Counted from the first letter of the stretch, positions 44,641 through 58,213 are shown. The stretch is DNA of 64,000 nucleotides from Rhyzopertha dominica (GCA_025024175.1 QCXZ01000138.1:49881092-49945091); one strand, 5' to 3'. Made by a program: numbers and translations. Notes: a model not told the origin generated them from the sequence alone.

Positions 44641-46249
44641 TTAAATCCTATTAGGATCTAGAACTTATTAATTTCTTCCTATATTGTGAATTTAATTTTA
44701 CTGTTTATTGTTTTCAGATAACTTGGAAGTACATGCAATTCTACTTAAAATGAAATTGCAATTTTTATCGATACGGATGTATTGTTTTGTGATATAATAG
44801 CGTCAAGCTTCAAAAATGGATGCATCCATTCTTTGCATTCCCTGTCTCTTCAGTCAAATTTTGCAATAACGCGCGGTACGGCACAATGTGACGTGATTTG
44901 TCCCATTTTCGCGATATACAATGCTGCTTTATGTCAATACCCTGTCGATACAATCGGCAGCAGATGACAGGCTACACAATACAGAAGCCATTGTTGCCGT
45001 CTCTGCGGAATTGAAATTTCACCAAATGCAATATATTCTACGCAGCTACACCATCATATCGTTTGGAATGCAACAACAATAATTTATACGCGACATTTTA
45101 TATGGAAAATGAATTGCGTTGCAGTTAAATGAAGGTTTTACGTAATTTCTCTCTATATGTGCGCTAGAATTGTTTATTAACAGACAGAATTGCAATTCTG
45201 CTAAATAGACATTTAAATAATAATTTTATTTGTTATTTTAACATATGTCATCTTAGTAAGGAATATTATTATCATGCAATCTCCAAAAGTTGTCAACACA
45301 CTTAGTACTTACATATTGCATTTTGGGGGATGTAGCACTAATATCTACGGTGTCCATTTTTATTTCTAGCACGACGGACTCACCTAGAACAAAATAAAAG
45401 TGTTAAGATATGGCGTAACGACAATATAGAGTTTGGAAATCAATGCATGATTTTTAATCATCAGATGGTTGCCAGTTAACAAAATGACATTTTAAAAGAT
45501 ACACTACTTTCAATTATTGCGGACAGAAGTTACTTTTTGCTAATAGTTAGTCATGATGAAATTATTTTTTCTAGGCTTGGAACAGACAGCATTATTCCTT
45601 ACTTAGAAGGTGGTTAGGCGAAGGATATACTAGTCTACTATAATAACAACAGCAACAGGTAACATTGGCACACGATAAACAAATTTTAAATCAGTTGCTT
45701 AATATGTCGTCAATTTTGGGCTATTTTGATAGACCACATCTCATATTAATAAGAGCGTTACCGGGGAATCAAAGGATACAACAACATAAACAGTATTAGG
45801 TGTTATGTTCCTTGTAGTTTTGATATGATATTTCAATTTTTTACTTTAGTTTTTCGTCTTACTTCCCCATTTCACATTTGTGTCTGTATTCGTGTCTTCT
45901 TTATTCTAGATACACGACATACTTCTGCGTTTTTGAATGTTTTTAAATTTCCTCTACATCTGACTGCTACTTGCACCAAAAAACTCCTTCTGAAACTTTC
46001 ACGCAATTATGTTTGACACCTTCCTTATATTTATCTGCATAATAACTTTCTTACAATTCGTATGTTTTAATCTGTATAAACTTTGAACCCATCTCTTTGT
46101 TTTTACCTTTTTCGTTAATACTGATTTTTACTTTGCTTTTTAACTAGTAGTCATTACAAATCTCTGAACTCCTTCTCTCTCGAACATCATTTAACAAACA
46201 GATTTATCAACTATCAGATAATCTTATTATAGATCTTTTGCACTTACTT
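44641..46249. other. No gene recognised
   Basis: AT-rich. A frame at 45825-46016 is hydrophobic and without recognisable motif. Confidence 0.4.
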
Positions 46250-47226
46250 TACGATGCTATATATTTCCTGAAGAGTTTTCATCTTATAGGGATGGAATTT
46301 GTGCAGTTTTGTAACTTTCCTTACAGATGAATAAGAAAGTCCAGTGGCTGTAGAAATGTTACGCAAAGAGCTAGTTGGATCCATTGCAAAATGACCAAGT
46401 ACTTCAAGTTGGGCCATTTCATCAGCGACTCTATTCCCTGCCTTTTTTTGTTTACTACAGATCCAGTGTCTTGAAATTTCTGCACGAGATCGAGAATGTA
46501 GCTAGCGTCAACATTTTTATCGGGGTGCCGTTCGTTAAACACCCTTGCTGACGCACGAGAACAGCTATGCTCAGCACCGTAAATAAAAATTATTTCTACC
46601 CTTTCGGCAGTTGAATAAACCATTATCACTTGGACTCTCACTTTAAAATTTCACGCGATTTATAAAAAGGAATGTGAACAAAAAGATGGTCGTGCCAAAG
46701 AAGTAGCCAAAAAGTTGAAACAAAAAATTGGAAACACAAAGTAGATAATTATTTAGCCAATTCAGTATAAACTGTCGAGTTGCAATATCAAGTAATGTCG
46801 AAAGAAAATTTTAAGTATTTTTGGCATTTTGCTTAGGTGTAACAATTATTTGTTAACAAGTTTTTTTAGGCTTAAGTAAGGACAATTTTTATTGTAACTG
46901 CAAGACAATAAATTTTGTTAAAAAAAGTCCAACATATTCCATTTTATAAGCCACTTGCTACAATGCACTTTTTGACCCACTACCCCGTCAATGGGTAAAA
47001 AATAGTAAAACTAATTACATGGCAAGACTCCTTGTGTAATAAGCTTTTAAATGATGTATCGTAAGATGGGTAGTTTTATTTAAAATTTTTGAAGGGGTAT
47101 CTACCCCGCTAAGAGGGTAAGCGCTATCCATTAAAAACTTACCTCAACAGTTGTCCCCCTGCAAACAAAAGTTTACCCGTTTTTGCAAAATTATAAATTT
47201 TTCCTCTATTTAAAAAAATCACCCTG
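46250..47226 (-). mobile_element. Mariner-like element, 5' half only
   Basis: On the minus strand the end CAGGGTGATTTTTTTAAATAG at 47226 lies next to TA (47227-47228). A leader of 600 bp follows, and then the N-terminal part of a transposase to about 46250, where the similarity stops. The catalytic half and the other inverted repeat are missing. Confidence 0.65.
46260..46623 (-). pseudogene. Mariner-like transposase, DNA-binding half
   Basis: Starting from ATG at 46623: MVYSTAERVEIIFIYGAEHS, ASARVFNERHPDKNV and LVQKFQDTGSVVNKKR are the first HTH (same layout as the DD41D proteins here). After a frameshift near 46435 follow NISTATGLSYSSVRKV and LHKFHPYKMKTLQ, the second HTH and linker. The catalytic domain is absent. 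The protein would bind but not cut. Confidence 0.7.
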
Positions 47227-47228
47227 TA

Positions 47229-47985
47229 TGTACTATAGACCACAGCTATACTGAAAAGTTAATAGCAACAATGACAATAAGGCAACAAGAATGTCTTATT
47301 GTAGTGGTAAATGGAAGATATTGTAGCAACCACCACAACCATACACCTTCCATTTGACTAGCAAAACCCGAATAAGGATCAGTGAACAATTTCCCCGCAC
47401 ACTGAAGATAAATTCAGGTAATGAAATTTCTACACAAAAGGCGATATATCCCACAACGTTCCGTATGAAATTGGACCGAAATCCGGCAACGCCCAGCGAG
47501 ATCAAGCCTCCGATTCGTAGCTAGCGTTTGTGCCTGTCACTCAACGGGCAAATCCAGCGAAAACAGCGAATGGTACAAGTACGATATACACAGTCCTTAG
47601 TCCCGATCCGTCGAGGCAACAAAGATAAATTTCAACGGACCGTTTCGAAGACAAGCACTGCGGTTCGCCGTTGTGAACTGATAACGATGTCGATTCCCCA
47701 ATCCAGTGGATATCGTAAATATGGAATGAGCTTCGGTTAATGTGCAGTTCCGATTCATTATGCCGTGTAAAATGGGGATTACGTGTGTTCACTGCGACGG
47801 TAATTTTGTTAGTTTAACTGCATTTTCAATAACTAATGCACCTGCACTGAATAAATTAATGGTGTTCGCTACTATACTTCAATATTAATACAACCAATTT
47901 AATAATGGCGCCGGTGCTGGCCAGTAGATGGCCAGAAGGCAGACAAACACTATGGAGACTTCCATTTTTTGTCCTGTTCTTCCTA
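47229..47985. other. No gene recognised
   Basis: Mixed composition. Short overlapping frames at 47528-47792 on both strands show no motif. Confidence 0.35.
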
Positions 47986-47989
47986 GTCT

Positions 47990-48057
47990 GAATGAGTTAG
48001 TTAGAGCGTCTGACTAGTGTCCAAAAGGTCCCGGGTTCAAATCCGGGTCAAAGCTGT
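47990..48057 (+). other. tRNA-like sequence (tRNA pseudogene or SINE head)
   Basis: The stretch has an A-box-like TGAGTTAGTTAGAGCG and a good B-box GGTTCAAATCC framed by a T-stem of five pairs (CCCGG/CCGGG). An anticodon-arm-like TCTGACTAGTG lies between. The D-stem and anticodon stem do not pair fully and the acceptor ends do not match, so it is not a working tRNA. A tRNA-derived SINE is the likeliest source. A mariner lies 26 bases downstream. Confidence 0.45.
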
Positions 48058-48083
48058 TATGCCTGTTAATTCGTTAACTTATA

Positions 48084-49390
48084 CAGGATGTTTCACGAAT
48101 GATGATGACCCTGACGAAATTAAAAATGCAACCCAAAATACGTTCGCATAGCCAATATGGTTATTTTACATAATGTTATTATTTTAAAAATAAATTGGGA
48201 ATCCATGACGGCTACGTGCTATGGTTCCTGTCACTGTATTTATTAAAAGTCAAAATGTATTCAAACGATGAAAAAACAGATATGATTTTGATTTATGGTG
48301 AATGCAAGAAAAATGCTTCCGCTGCTGCCCGTTTATACAGACGTTTTCCAAATAGAAGAACTCCTGCCGATACAATTTTCAAGAGACTTGAATTAACTTT
48401 AAGGACAAACTGGCCACCACTGAAAAAGTCGAGAGAAAGAACAGCAACAGGCGCTGACAATGAAATTAGGGTATTGGAAATGATTGACGAAAATCCTCAT
48501 ATTAGTCGAAGGGTAGTCTCAAGAGCAACCGGTATTAGTCTGTCTTCAGTACACCGAATAATTAAAGGCAATCAATTTCATCCGTATCGCTTGCAATTGG
48601 TTCAGGCCTTAAAGGAGACAGATTATCCTAAAAGACTGGTTTTTTGTAACTTTTCTCGGAAACACCAAAATTTGAATGTGAGATTCTATGACAACATTTG
48701 CTTCTCAGATGAAGCAAGAATTTCTAGTAATGGTGGAGTTAACAAACATAACATGCATTATTATGCGCAAGAAAATCCACGTTGGTATCGAGAAGGACAT
48801 TTTCAACTATCTACTCGACGAATTTCTGGTGCGGAATATTGGGGAATCAAATTGTTGGGCCTTTTTTTTTCGGGGTAGTTTACCGGTTAAAAATCTAAAT
48901 TTACAAGTAAGACAAGATCTATGGTTCCAACAAGATGGGGCACCTGCGCATTATCATAGAATAGTGCGAAATCATCTTGATTTGGTTTTGCCTAACCGAT
49001 GGATAGGAAGAGGTTCAATTAATCCTTGACCACCGAGAAGCCCGGACCTTACTCCTTTGGATTTTTTTCTGTGCGCAATAGTAAAAGAGCAAGTATACCA
49101 AACACCAATTGAAAGTCGATCGTTTTGGGCACGAATTCAAGCTTGAGAAAACAGCGGTGGGCGACATTTTGAGCATTTATTACATTAATGTTAGTGAATA
49201 AACATTTTTCAAAAATAAAATTGGTTTTACAATATCGAATTTACTTAAAGCACATGATTGAAGTTTATGTCTAAATTTACGAATTCATACAGCTCTCTAC
49301 GTTTTATGTTTTTTAAGACGATGAACAATTATCAAATGCAAATGTATTTTGGGTAGCAATTTTAATTTCGTCAGGGTCATTATCATTCTG
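48084..49390 (+). mobile_element. DD41D mariner-like element, copy B
   Basis: Same family as 31265-32536, flanked by TA at 48082-48083 and 49391-49392. The left end is intact (CAGGATGTTTCACGAATGA). The right repeat has lost about ten bases just before the terminal CTG. Compared with copy A it keeps the region of the first catalytic Asp but lacks about 45 bp before the second and about 50 bp after the third. Confidence 0.9.
48255..49190 (+). pseudogene. DD41D transposase, copy B, broken
   Basis: ATG at 48255 opens a frame of about 207 codons to a TAG near 48878: MYSNDEKTDMILIYGECKKN, FPNRRTPADTIFKRLEL, DENPHISRRVVSRATGIS, SSVHRIIKGNQFHPYRLQLV (the two HTH units), then ICFSDEARIS (first catalytic Asp) and ENPRWYREGHFQLSTRRISG. 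A deletion breaks the frame. It goes on with DLWFQQDGAPAHYHRI (second Asp), a TGA at 49027-49029 and RSPDLTPLDFFLC (third Asp). Spacing is 41 residues. The end GRHFEHLL is near 49185. Confidence 0.9.
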
Positions 49391-49399
49391 TACATCTTT

Positions 49400-49560
49400 A
49401 TGTAGGATGAGTCAGTTTTGCGTAGACAAACTTTAACGGAAGTTAGAACACATGTTTCTAAAAAGAAAAGCTCCTATAAACATATGTCGTAGAAGGCTTC
49501 GCTTCCGAGATACAGGGTGCGAATTTTAATTGTAACTTATAAACAAATGCTAAAATTTTT
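49400..49560. repeat. Fragment of a mariner-type inverted repeat
   Basis: The stretch around GCTTCGCTTCCGAGATACAGGGTG (within 49497-49521) resembles the subterminal 'TTCCGAGATA' blocks of the long inverted repeats at 14.6, 58.7 and 61.4 kb. No full element can be built around it. Confidence 0.35.
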
Positions 49561-52380
49561 TTGATGTTTGGGGGATAATGCCTATTAATTAAATAGGCAT
49601 AAAACAAGCGATAAGAATGTTCAAAATTTTGCACAGTGGCGGAGTGGAGGGGTGCTCAACCCCTTTCTTAAACAGAATAGAACTTTGTGATCTTTTTTAA
49701 TATGGAGGCAGCTTGACTGCCATGGTCTTCAGATTGATTGTGTGACTGTTTTCAAAAAAGGGTACGTAAGAATCAACCTCAAGCAGTGCCTTTTTCTTTT
49801 TGACAATATCAGTTGTATTATTACTCAGTGCTGTTATCAAACCCTCAAAAACAGTTATACTTGTATCCACTTACCAATTCAACAACTTCTAAGTAATAGA
49901 AATCGTTCATAACAACGGCAACGCAGAGAACTATTTCGTCACCACCCTTCCACCGCTATCACCATCATTTCAATCGTAATTATCATTACATTATTATTAC
50001 CCCCACCGTTCTTGCTCCACAGTTCAAGCCTCTCGAATCAGAGCACGCAACGTTATCATTCCATTTTGTGCACAATTCAGGCACGCACTTGTTATTGCTA
50101 ACATGCTGCACGCTCGCCGTTTAACAAAATTACCCCGGCGCATTATGTAGATTCGCGACCGTCCGCATAAATCTTAGCTTTAACATCGGCTGAGGCCGGG
50201 AATTCGCCCCAAAACTACTCCTTACGCGGCGAATTCTTGTGAATGGCGGCGCACCCCTGCAGAAAGATGCTCGCTTTCAGGATTAGTCGAGCACGTGAAA
50301 AACCCACGCGCCTACGTCACTCCGCAGTTACGGCACGAGATCGGTTGATACAGAAATCGCTACTGAAAATTTCAGCTCGTGTGTTTAGTATATTTGCTAC
50401 GAATATACTGATTAATATAGAAATTACAACACATTCGTGGTTGTAGGGGTGGATAGCCTACATTCCTCAATTAATAATGCAGTTTGGTTGGGGTAGGTGT
50501 GAGCATCGGGGAGTTATATACTACCGAAATTGTTGATGTTTCGAAAAGGTCACAGAACATTTCGGGCAAGTGGAACGCTTGACGTTTCGAAAATGTCATA
50601 GAAAACTTTTGCCAATAGAAGACGAGAGATTCCGTAAGTTGTTTTCAAGTATAAGTCGAATTCCCGGTAATGAAGCATAAAAAAAATGAAGTCGAAAACG
50701 ATGTAAAAAAAATCTAACTTGTGTAGGAAAAGATGTAGACAGCAATGAAGCCTGTTACGTATTTAATTCTACGTAGAGCAAAAAAAAATGCTCGGGTTGC
50801 TCACGGCTACTCATTGGAGAAGGTCGGGGTTTTCACTCAATCACGATGTTACCATAAATATTTATGCCTGTATTATTTGGGCGCCAGGTAGTATTTTTAA
50901 TCCCGAACTACAATAGAGGCCCCACTACCAAGAACAGGAATAATAATCAAGAAAATTAGATATTAAGATCGGAAAAGAGATGGTAACTACTTAAAAAAGG
51001 ATATCTAGCCACTATGTTGCCCCTAACAATTATCTCACCACACACGGTAGAGGGATATCAATAAATTCACACCCATGTATTTTATTTGCCGAACAAACTA
51101 AATTGTGAAACTATATACAACATATGTAAGTTTTCCGACACGCAGCGCCCGATTTTAGAAAAAAAAACCAAAAACAAAATAAAGCAAACACGATGCTAAC
51201 GCGACGCTCCGTTACCAAGTCTGGCCAGTAGTAGTACCGCAAGCGATTCAAAATCTCAATAATCACGTAACAAGGTTCACAAGCGGCGTAGCGTGATCAG
51301 TTGTAAAAGTGAGCCAGAATGTATGATAAATAATTCACGAAAAATCAACTATTTCTACCCTTAATCCTATAGAGATGCAATATTTACAGTTTAACAATAC
51401 GATTCTTTTGTTCTATGAACGTTTACAGGTAAGTAAACCAAATTAATGCCTTGATGAGGCCCACAAATTAATCAGTTTGTACACCCTCTTTTTTTTAGCA
51501 GGAACGTCGAATATTCCCGGAGATGCTGTACTTCGAATCAGACAGGATATCCCAAAAAAATATGGATAAATCTGACCTGGTAGAAGATATGTCGTGGATA
51601 CTACGATGCCTACGTAATGCCTTCGTGGAACGGCTGCTTGCAGCTACCGTGTTGGAAAGAAGCCCTAGCACTAGTCTCTACCAGTGGTGGTAGTCCCTCG
51701 ATGACGTCCTGGGATGGTTTCCAAGAACAGAACCAATTATCTATCCCTCACGAATCGATAAATCGACAAATTATCCCCGTGAGTATATCAGGCCGGGTGA
51801 CAGAAAAAGCCCTACAATAATCTATGTAAGATGGTGTTATCAAACAAATCTTGCGGTTTGCAGCAAGGGTTGAAAGTAAAAGTGAACAATCTTTGTTTCA
51901 GCACGTGGTCTGGAATAGGTGAAGTCAGATCCCTAAGTTCTAAGTAGAACAGTCGAAAATATTGCACAAGCAAACCCTATCGACTATCCAAACAATACTG
52001 CTAAGGGTAGTTTCATCCCCTGTTGGGTTGTGAATATATTTCCCAGAAAATTTCACTCTACACCTCGTCAGCGCTGTCCACCTTCCAGAAACAATCTGCT
52101 TATTTCGCGATAAAACGTACTTCCCTCAGAACCACAAAAACTAAGCTATCTACAGAAAAAATAGCGAAACAAAGAAATCTTTCATTCAGAAGAACCTGAA
52201 ATACTTTGCAGCAACTTTGCATATTATACCTACTTGTAATAATCGATCTTGTGATTAACTGTATAACTGTTTATTTATTTGTATATTTATTTTTCCAGAT
52301 AAACAGTCAGAATTTAAAAGCACAGAGCTTTTTTCAGAAAATTAATGGCTCTTACAATTATTAAAACTATTTCAAAACCA
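49561..52380. other. Intergenic; G+C-richer blocks
   Basis: 50090-50370 is rich in CpG and carries an ATG-started frame (50243-50446) without recognised content. The rest is AT-rich or mixed, and frames such as 51617-51820 have no recognisable motif. Confidence 0.35.
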
Positions 52381-52384
52381 TAAT

Positions 52385-52990
52385 TTGACAGGCAAGGTTT
52401 TGGAAAGATTCTATCGGAGAAAAGGACCCTCCTACTTCATGAGCAGCATTTCAATTAACAAGCTCGTAAACAACCTCGCCCACCATCACCCCATTTCCGT
52501 CGTTGCGCTGAAGGAAAAAAGTCTGATCCGTTTCGGCAATTCTTTCCTTCCCCCAGAGCTGATCCAGGTCAAGGGTGACCCTCAGGCAACGACGGAAAAT
52601 CACTTGATTAAGCCGTGTTTTAGTTCCTTTCAGCTCCTGTCCGCCTCATCGGGACTCCCTAATGACAGCTAATTTTTCCGCATCAAAGTTTAAAGCGCGC
52701 GATCGATAGACGAGAAAGGATTAATTATGAATCTGCCGAACTTCCTGATGGCAACTGAAATAGCGCGGACCTTTGGGGCGGGATTATAAATAGAACGGCC
52801 CACAGAGAACCCGCTGTTCGCCCGATTATTTCAGGTACTTATCAAATTTTAATTTCTGGTTAGGATTAATTAACTGCTGACACCAAGAAAGTCCCCGAGA
52901 GCAAATTAGCCCTAATGGGGATTAACAAAAAAGCGTCTGGTATTACACCGGCTTGGGGCTTTAGATTGGATACCGAAACCGGTTCTTCAA
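52385..52990. promoter_or_regulatory. G+C-rich block with TATA-box-like site
   Basis: The block is clearly richer in G+C than its flanks. TATAAATAG at 52795-52803 lies between a GGGGCGGG box and G+C-rich downstream sequence, the layout of a core promoter reading right. A frame of 95 codons upstream (52385-52672) has no motif. No gene follows within the next kilobase, so function is uncertain. Confidence 0.25.
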
Positions 52991-55385
52991 CGAGAAATGA
53001 TGAAAGTAAGGAAGTTTTATTGGACCAATTTTTATTGTAAGAGGTATTGTTAAATATAGATGCGACAGAAGAATAGGAGAATATTATTATTTGTTGTTAT
53101 TAATAAATTTTTAATTGTACACCTAGCTGAAATTTTGATTGATTATAAAATACACCACGTTTCTAGCTTTACATTTTGATACTTAAATTAACTACCAAAA
53201 AGCTCTATAAGTGGACCCGAGAGAGATCTACCTTGCAAACGAAGCTGCCCAGAAATGATGAGCAAGAAAATGAATACTACAAGTTACTATACTATTTTTG
53301 TCAAAACTCAAAAGTAAATAATTTTTTTCGATTAATTTCTTTAATAACTTTTTTGTGTGTGTATCGATTAACTGTTTTCAAATTTGGCAACATATTTCCT
53401 ATATACTTATTTATAAATTTTAAAATCACAGTGATTAAGACCGGTAAAAAATCTTTAAAAAAGGTCCTCTTGCTACATTACAATAGAATAAGTCGTTTTC
53501 GTGAAAAATCCGTTTAAAATTTTACCTATCCCAGCTAGTATAAGTAGAGATTTTATATAGGTAGGTACTGATAATCTGACAAATGTTCAAAGCACCCCAA
53601 AACTTTAAACCAATTTAGGTATGATTGCATTTATTTTTACATTATTCACTTTGAAGGAATGCATTTCTTGTAAGTTTAATTGTTCTTAAACTCAATGTGT
53701 GTGGGTACCTATTTTGTCGATAATCGTGAACTTAGTAGGAAATCTTATTTACTGAAACAAAAATTTTGCCTCGGCAAAATTCAATAAAAGAATACATTTT
53801 CAGATAATAATCTTCATATCATAACTTCAGAAGGAATTATCCGATTACAGTTTAGTAAATAACATTCTTCTGAGGACCAAGCATGTCCTCAATGTCCAAA
53901 GTTTAAGACAAGGGTCGCGCGGGAATACAAAAAAAATATCAATAAAAGCAAGTTCGCTCGGAGATTACATCAATAACTAGATACCTTTGCTCTACTTGTA
54001 GAATCCATTGCCTAAATTATATTCAACTTTGCGTCATATACAGAAATAACCTGAAGTGGTGCACAACGAAGCAGGCAAAACAAAAGTAAAGCAAATTATA
54101 TAATAAAGATGTCAGGCTACTCACTCCACGTCACGAAAAGACATCGTCTTGAGAAATGGAAATACCTGTCGGTCCCGTTTTCCCGCCTACGCAAATTCCT
54201 TGAGGTACGACGTCCGTCAAAAGACGGTCAGAAATATGACTCCCGGGAGTAAAAGGGACGAATGCTTGCAGCAAAAATGGATGTGACAATTCCATATGCA
54301 GTTTAGATTTTTTGCAAAAATGAAAACTAGCACCATAAAAATAATAAATAACAAAACTAAAGTTTTAGACTTCACAACGATCTCTTTTATTTGCAGGCAT
54401 GAAATAAGTAAACAGTAATGATAGGTTTTCTGCGTCAATACTTATTACAATGACCGTGTCGGACAGAAAAAGTCATGACTTGGCAATAAAGACAACGATG
54501 CTTCCGAAAAAAAATCCAGAAGACTTATACAAGAAATGTACGGCGAAATGTCAATACCACCTTTTAAGAGTTCATTAGAATTTCTTTTGGAAGTGAAATA
54601 CCTTTATGGTATCAGTGTATGTTGTTTGAACAGCCTGTTGAAATGGGTTTAAAAGGTTGATATTATCGTGAAAAAATAAAACTTTTACGGATGTTTAAAG
54701 GAATGAAAGCGAAGTATACACAGCTTCTGTTTTCTTGATGAAATCTGGATTTTTTTCTAAAGGGGGAAATAAATGCACATTTCAAGATGACTTTTAGATA
54801 GTCAAGTAGCAGTGACGGGAAAAATATATCTTCTAAGGGAGAAGAGGGCAAGTTTATAAAAAGTGACAGCCAAGATACAAGTTTAAGCTCTCGTTCCAAA
54901 ACCAAATCGCAAGAATAACATGATGAAATAAATGTTACCATTACTGAAAGCAATGACAACTATTTTTCTATGAAAAACTGTATCGTACCGGAGTAATTGA
55001 AAAAAAGTTTTTTAAATTGGCTAAAGAAAGATACCAAACCTTGGATAAATCACGACAGGAGATCAAAAATATATAAACGTCATACCCATACTGTAGTCTT
55101 AACAATTAGAACGATCAACTAATTGACAAATAACAAATGCAAGCCTCGTCTTTTTAGACGGTCTTCCAGTAAAAAGGAAAGAAAAAGATACCCTTCAGCT
55201 ATAAGAACTCAACGAAACCGAAAGACAAAATAGATTTAAGGAACCATACTGAATTATAGAATTTTCGTTTATAATGTGTTCTAGTATTGCATCATTGTGC
55301 TTGTGATGCGGTTGTTATATTTGCTGTCGCTGTAGTGAAGTGGTTCCGTGTATCTAGTTAAGTATATACAAGAAACTATGCAATA
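52991..55385. other. No gene recognised
   Basis: AT-rich. Frames at 53176-53517, 54217-54438 and 54663-54959 are hydrophobic or lysine-rich without motifs. Nothing supported. Confidence 0.4.
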
Positions 55386-55760
55386 GTGGCACATAAAATC
55401 CTGGAAGACGGAAACCATACAAGAGAAATAAGTAGAAAAATTGTGGGTCACTCTAGAGATGAAACATATGGAATCTCAGAAGTAGCTCGGAACTACGAAC
55501 TACGAACAATGAAATACTCAGTGGAAAATGCCGACAGAATCTCAGCACTCTTAAACGACCTCCAACAAAAAGAACAATTCAGCCGAACCAAACCGACATC
55601 AAACACAGAAATATGAAAGGAAAGCATTCACTGTCTGAATTCACCCTGAAAACCTCCCCATTCCAATCCCCAAACTCCTGTAACATGCGCTACGTGGGAG
55701 TCCACTATAGCAACAAGCATGTCACCCATCCTGTGTAAATAAATAAAATAAATTCATCAC
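55386..55760 (+). other. Unidentified retroelement-like 3' segment with A-rich tail
   Basis: An open frame (to 55616) reading SRDETYGISEVARNYELRTM and ISALLNDLQQKEQFSRTKPT is followed, in another frame, by CNMRYVGVHYSNKHVTHPV and then a TAAATAAATAAAATAAA tail at about 55735-55752. A coding stretch ending in such a tail suggests a truncated retroposed element, but I cannot name a family. Confidence 0.3.
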
Positions 55761-55789
55761 AAAACCTTAGCTACCCCGTCGTGTCATTA

Positions 55790-56260
55790 AATACAGTAGA
55801 CAACTGAGTACCATGGCCAGTATTCACACTAGTTAATTAAAATTCCGGCCGAAAAAGCTCGAAATCAGCGCTGCGCTAATAAACTAACTCAAACTCCCAC
55901 TTCGCGGAAGAGGACAAAGCATGTAAAATTTTATGCATCCACCCAAATGCCCTACCTGATTTGCATCAGAATGTTAGCGGCAGACAAAACCATGAATAAT
56001 GCAACTGGCTGCGCTGCCCAAGCCGCCTAATCCACTGTTTTGATTCGATTAGCTACTTTTCGCTCTGGGAATCACGTGTTACATACATAACACTGCCTAA
56101 TTAATAAAGCCCGGTCATCCAACAAACTCCGTCCCGAAACCTGGCCAAATAATTTCCACACCAATGGCACAAAAGCGGAGTGTTTTTAATTTAATTTCAA
56201 GTAACGCATTTGCGTAACGTATCTTCTAAAAACGCCCTATTAATCACACTGCTACTATTT
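55790..56260. other. G+C-richer block with clustered homeodomain, octamer-like and E-box motifs
   Basis: Non-repetitive sequence with TGATTTGCAT (POU/octamer-like), CACGTG, and repeated TAAT cores. It looks like conserved non-coding sequence of the kind found around developmental genes. No coding frame. Confidence 0.3.
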
Positions 56261-57945
56261 CGCCAAATAGCTTCATATGAGAATGTCAGGGTTCCAGTTA
56301 CGGAGATTGATAAGCTGATACCGTATTACGTCTCAGAAATCGTGACATCACCGCTACAGAAATTTAATACTAAGTACACAGTGTAAGGCAAGACTTGTAA
56401 TGTAGAAGACGGTTTGGCACATGAAGAGATTCAGAACAGTGTTAGAAGCATGCTCAGGATGTAATTGTAATTCACGTTTTGTTGCAGTTTTATGTAAAAA
56501 TTTACACGGTGGTTAGATACAGATTTCATAGTTTGTGCAGAATGCGCCAAGACTACACAGAGTGACCATATATATTATTAATAAAGTGATAATTTTGAAC
56601 TAGAGTTCGAAAAAAGCCATACTGTTTATTCTGTGCCAATCTTTTTGCGAAATAAAAATACTGCAAGCAGAACTGTCACAGCCCTATTAATTTTTGGTAT
56701 ACTTACAGGTACAGGGTGAAATGTAAATAGCCACACGTACCGAAAACTGAGCACACATACGTGCAAATTTTATATGTATCTCTATCTGATAATATTTTAA
56801 ATTCATTCACTAGGTAAGTATGTTACGCTATTCTATATCAGATAACACACAACAAGACTTCTACATTATAATAAATAATAATAGTGAAAATAAGTATTAA
56901 TCCCAATGAGCATTTGAGCTCACTGGAATTGTCCGTGCGAAAAGAGAACCCAGTGAAATAAAACTACTTTATTATTTGTCATAGTCATTTAAGATGTACG
57001 GGTGTATCAAAAATTTCTGATTAAATATAGTTGTTTTTATTCACGGTTTGGTCATGATCATTTCACAAATTCTGTTCAAACTCGTATCAATGTTGAAAGA
57101 TTCGGAAACAAGCTAGATTATTTATCAAATAGGTATCTCAGATGATCGATTTGACCTAACGGTCGACAGACAGCTCGGATGTGCAAAAAAAATTTGTTTA
57201 CCTTCTTTTTTGCAGGGGTACACCTATTTACCTCTTACTCTTATTCCGAATCTTTTGAGATTATTTGTAGCGCAAACATTACCACCTTTGACATAATTTA
57301 CTGTGGTGTTCTTTATTGTAGATGTCAGAATTATACAGCATTTTGGTGTCATATCCATTCCTAAAGGCTAACTATTTAATTGTATTAATTCCTTCTTAAG
57401 CAATATATTTACCCGTCTGTTTATTAAACTATAGAACACGAAATGTTTAATTATTTGTAATGATTGATGTGATGTGGATATGGATGGGAAACAAACTCTT
57501 GTAGAATCACTGGAAAGAACATAATAGGAGTTCTAAAAAACTAAACTTTAACAGAATTTTCCTCAAAAACATAAATATCAGCCATATAAATTTACGCTTA
57601 CCCGGAACTTACACCTTGGCGCCTGGGGATAATACTCAGGATCGGACAATAGTTGATAAGTTATAAAGCTTCTGATATACTAGGAGTGTCCGAAAATAAA
57701 ATATGAAAAATGAAAATGGCACTGACAATTATATCGAGGGTATTTTTGTGTTTGACAAGAAAGTGTATCTTTACTGACAAGCGATAAGACAGACACTTAT
57801 TATAGATAAACGTAAAAAGGAATGTCCAACAGAAATTTTTTGGTGACTTACTTTTTTAATTAATATATTACGTTTTTTGGTGAATGTCATTTTTTACTTG
57901 GATAACTGGAAACGATTGCATTGTAAGTCATCCATTTCGGAAGTA
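56261..57945. other. No gene recognised
   Basis: AT-rich with no convincing frame or element ends. Confidence 0.4.
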
Positions 57946-58163
57946 AAAAAGGAACGTTGGCTGTTTTAGCTTACCACCGCTGCTACTATTCCGGGCCGCG
58001 ATCATCCGCAATACGTAACCGCTCGCTGCGGACATCCGACGTAATGCGTAACCCCGTTGAACCCCGACACCCAGACGCTGCTCTCTCCCGTTGTCTCCCT
58101 CGTCACCGCACCAGCTCCATGTGGATGTTTATGGCGATCCGTGCTAAAACAACAAGCCAAACA

Positions 58164-58176
58164 GTGCCATAGCAAC
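58164..58176 (+). promoter_or_regulatory. RFX-type X-box (ciliary gene promoter motif)
   Basis: GTGCCATAGCAAC matches the X-box consensus GTTNCCATGGNAAC at nearly all fixed positions. X-boxes typically lie within 150 bp upstream of the start codon of RFX-controlled (cilium) genes, and here an ATG-opened frame begins 38 bp downstream in a CpG-rich block. Confidence 0.4.
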
Positions 58177-58213
58177 GGGACCGTGTGTCGGCCGCACGGG
58201 CAGGACGATCGAT

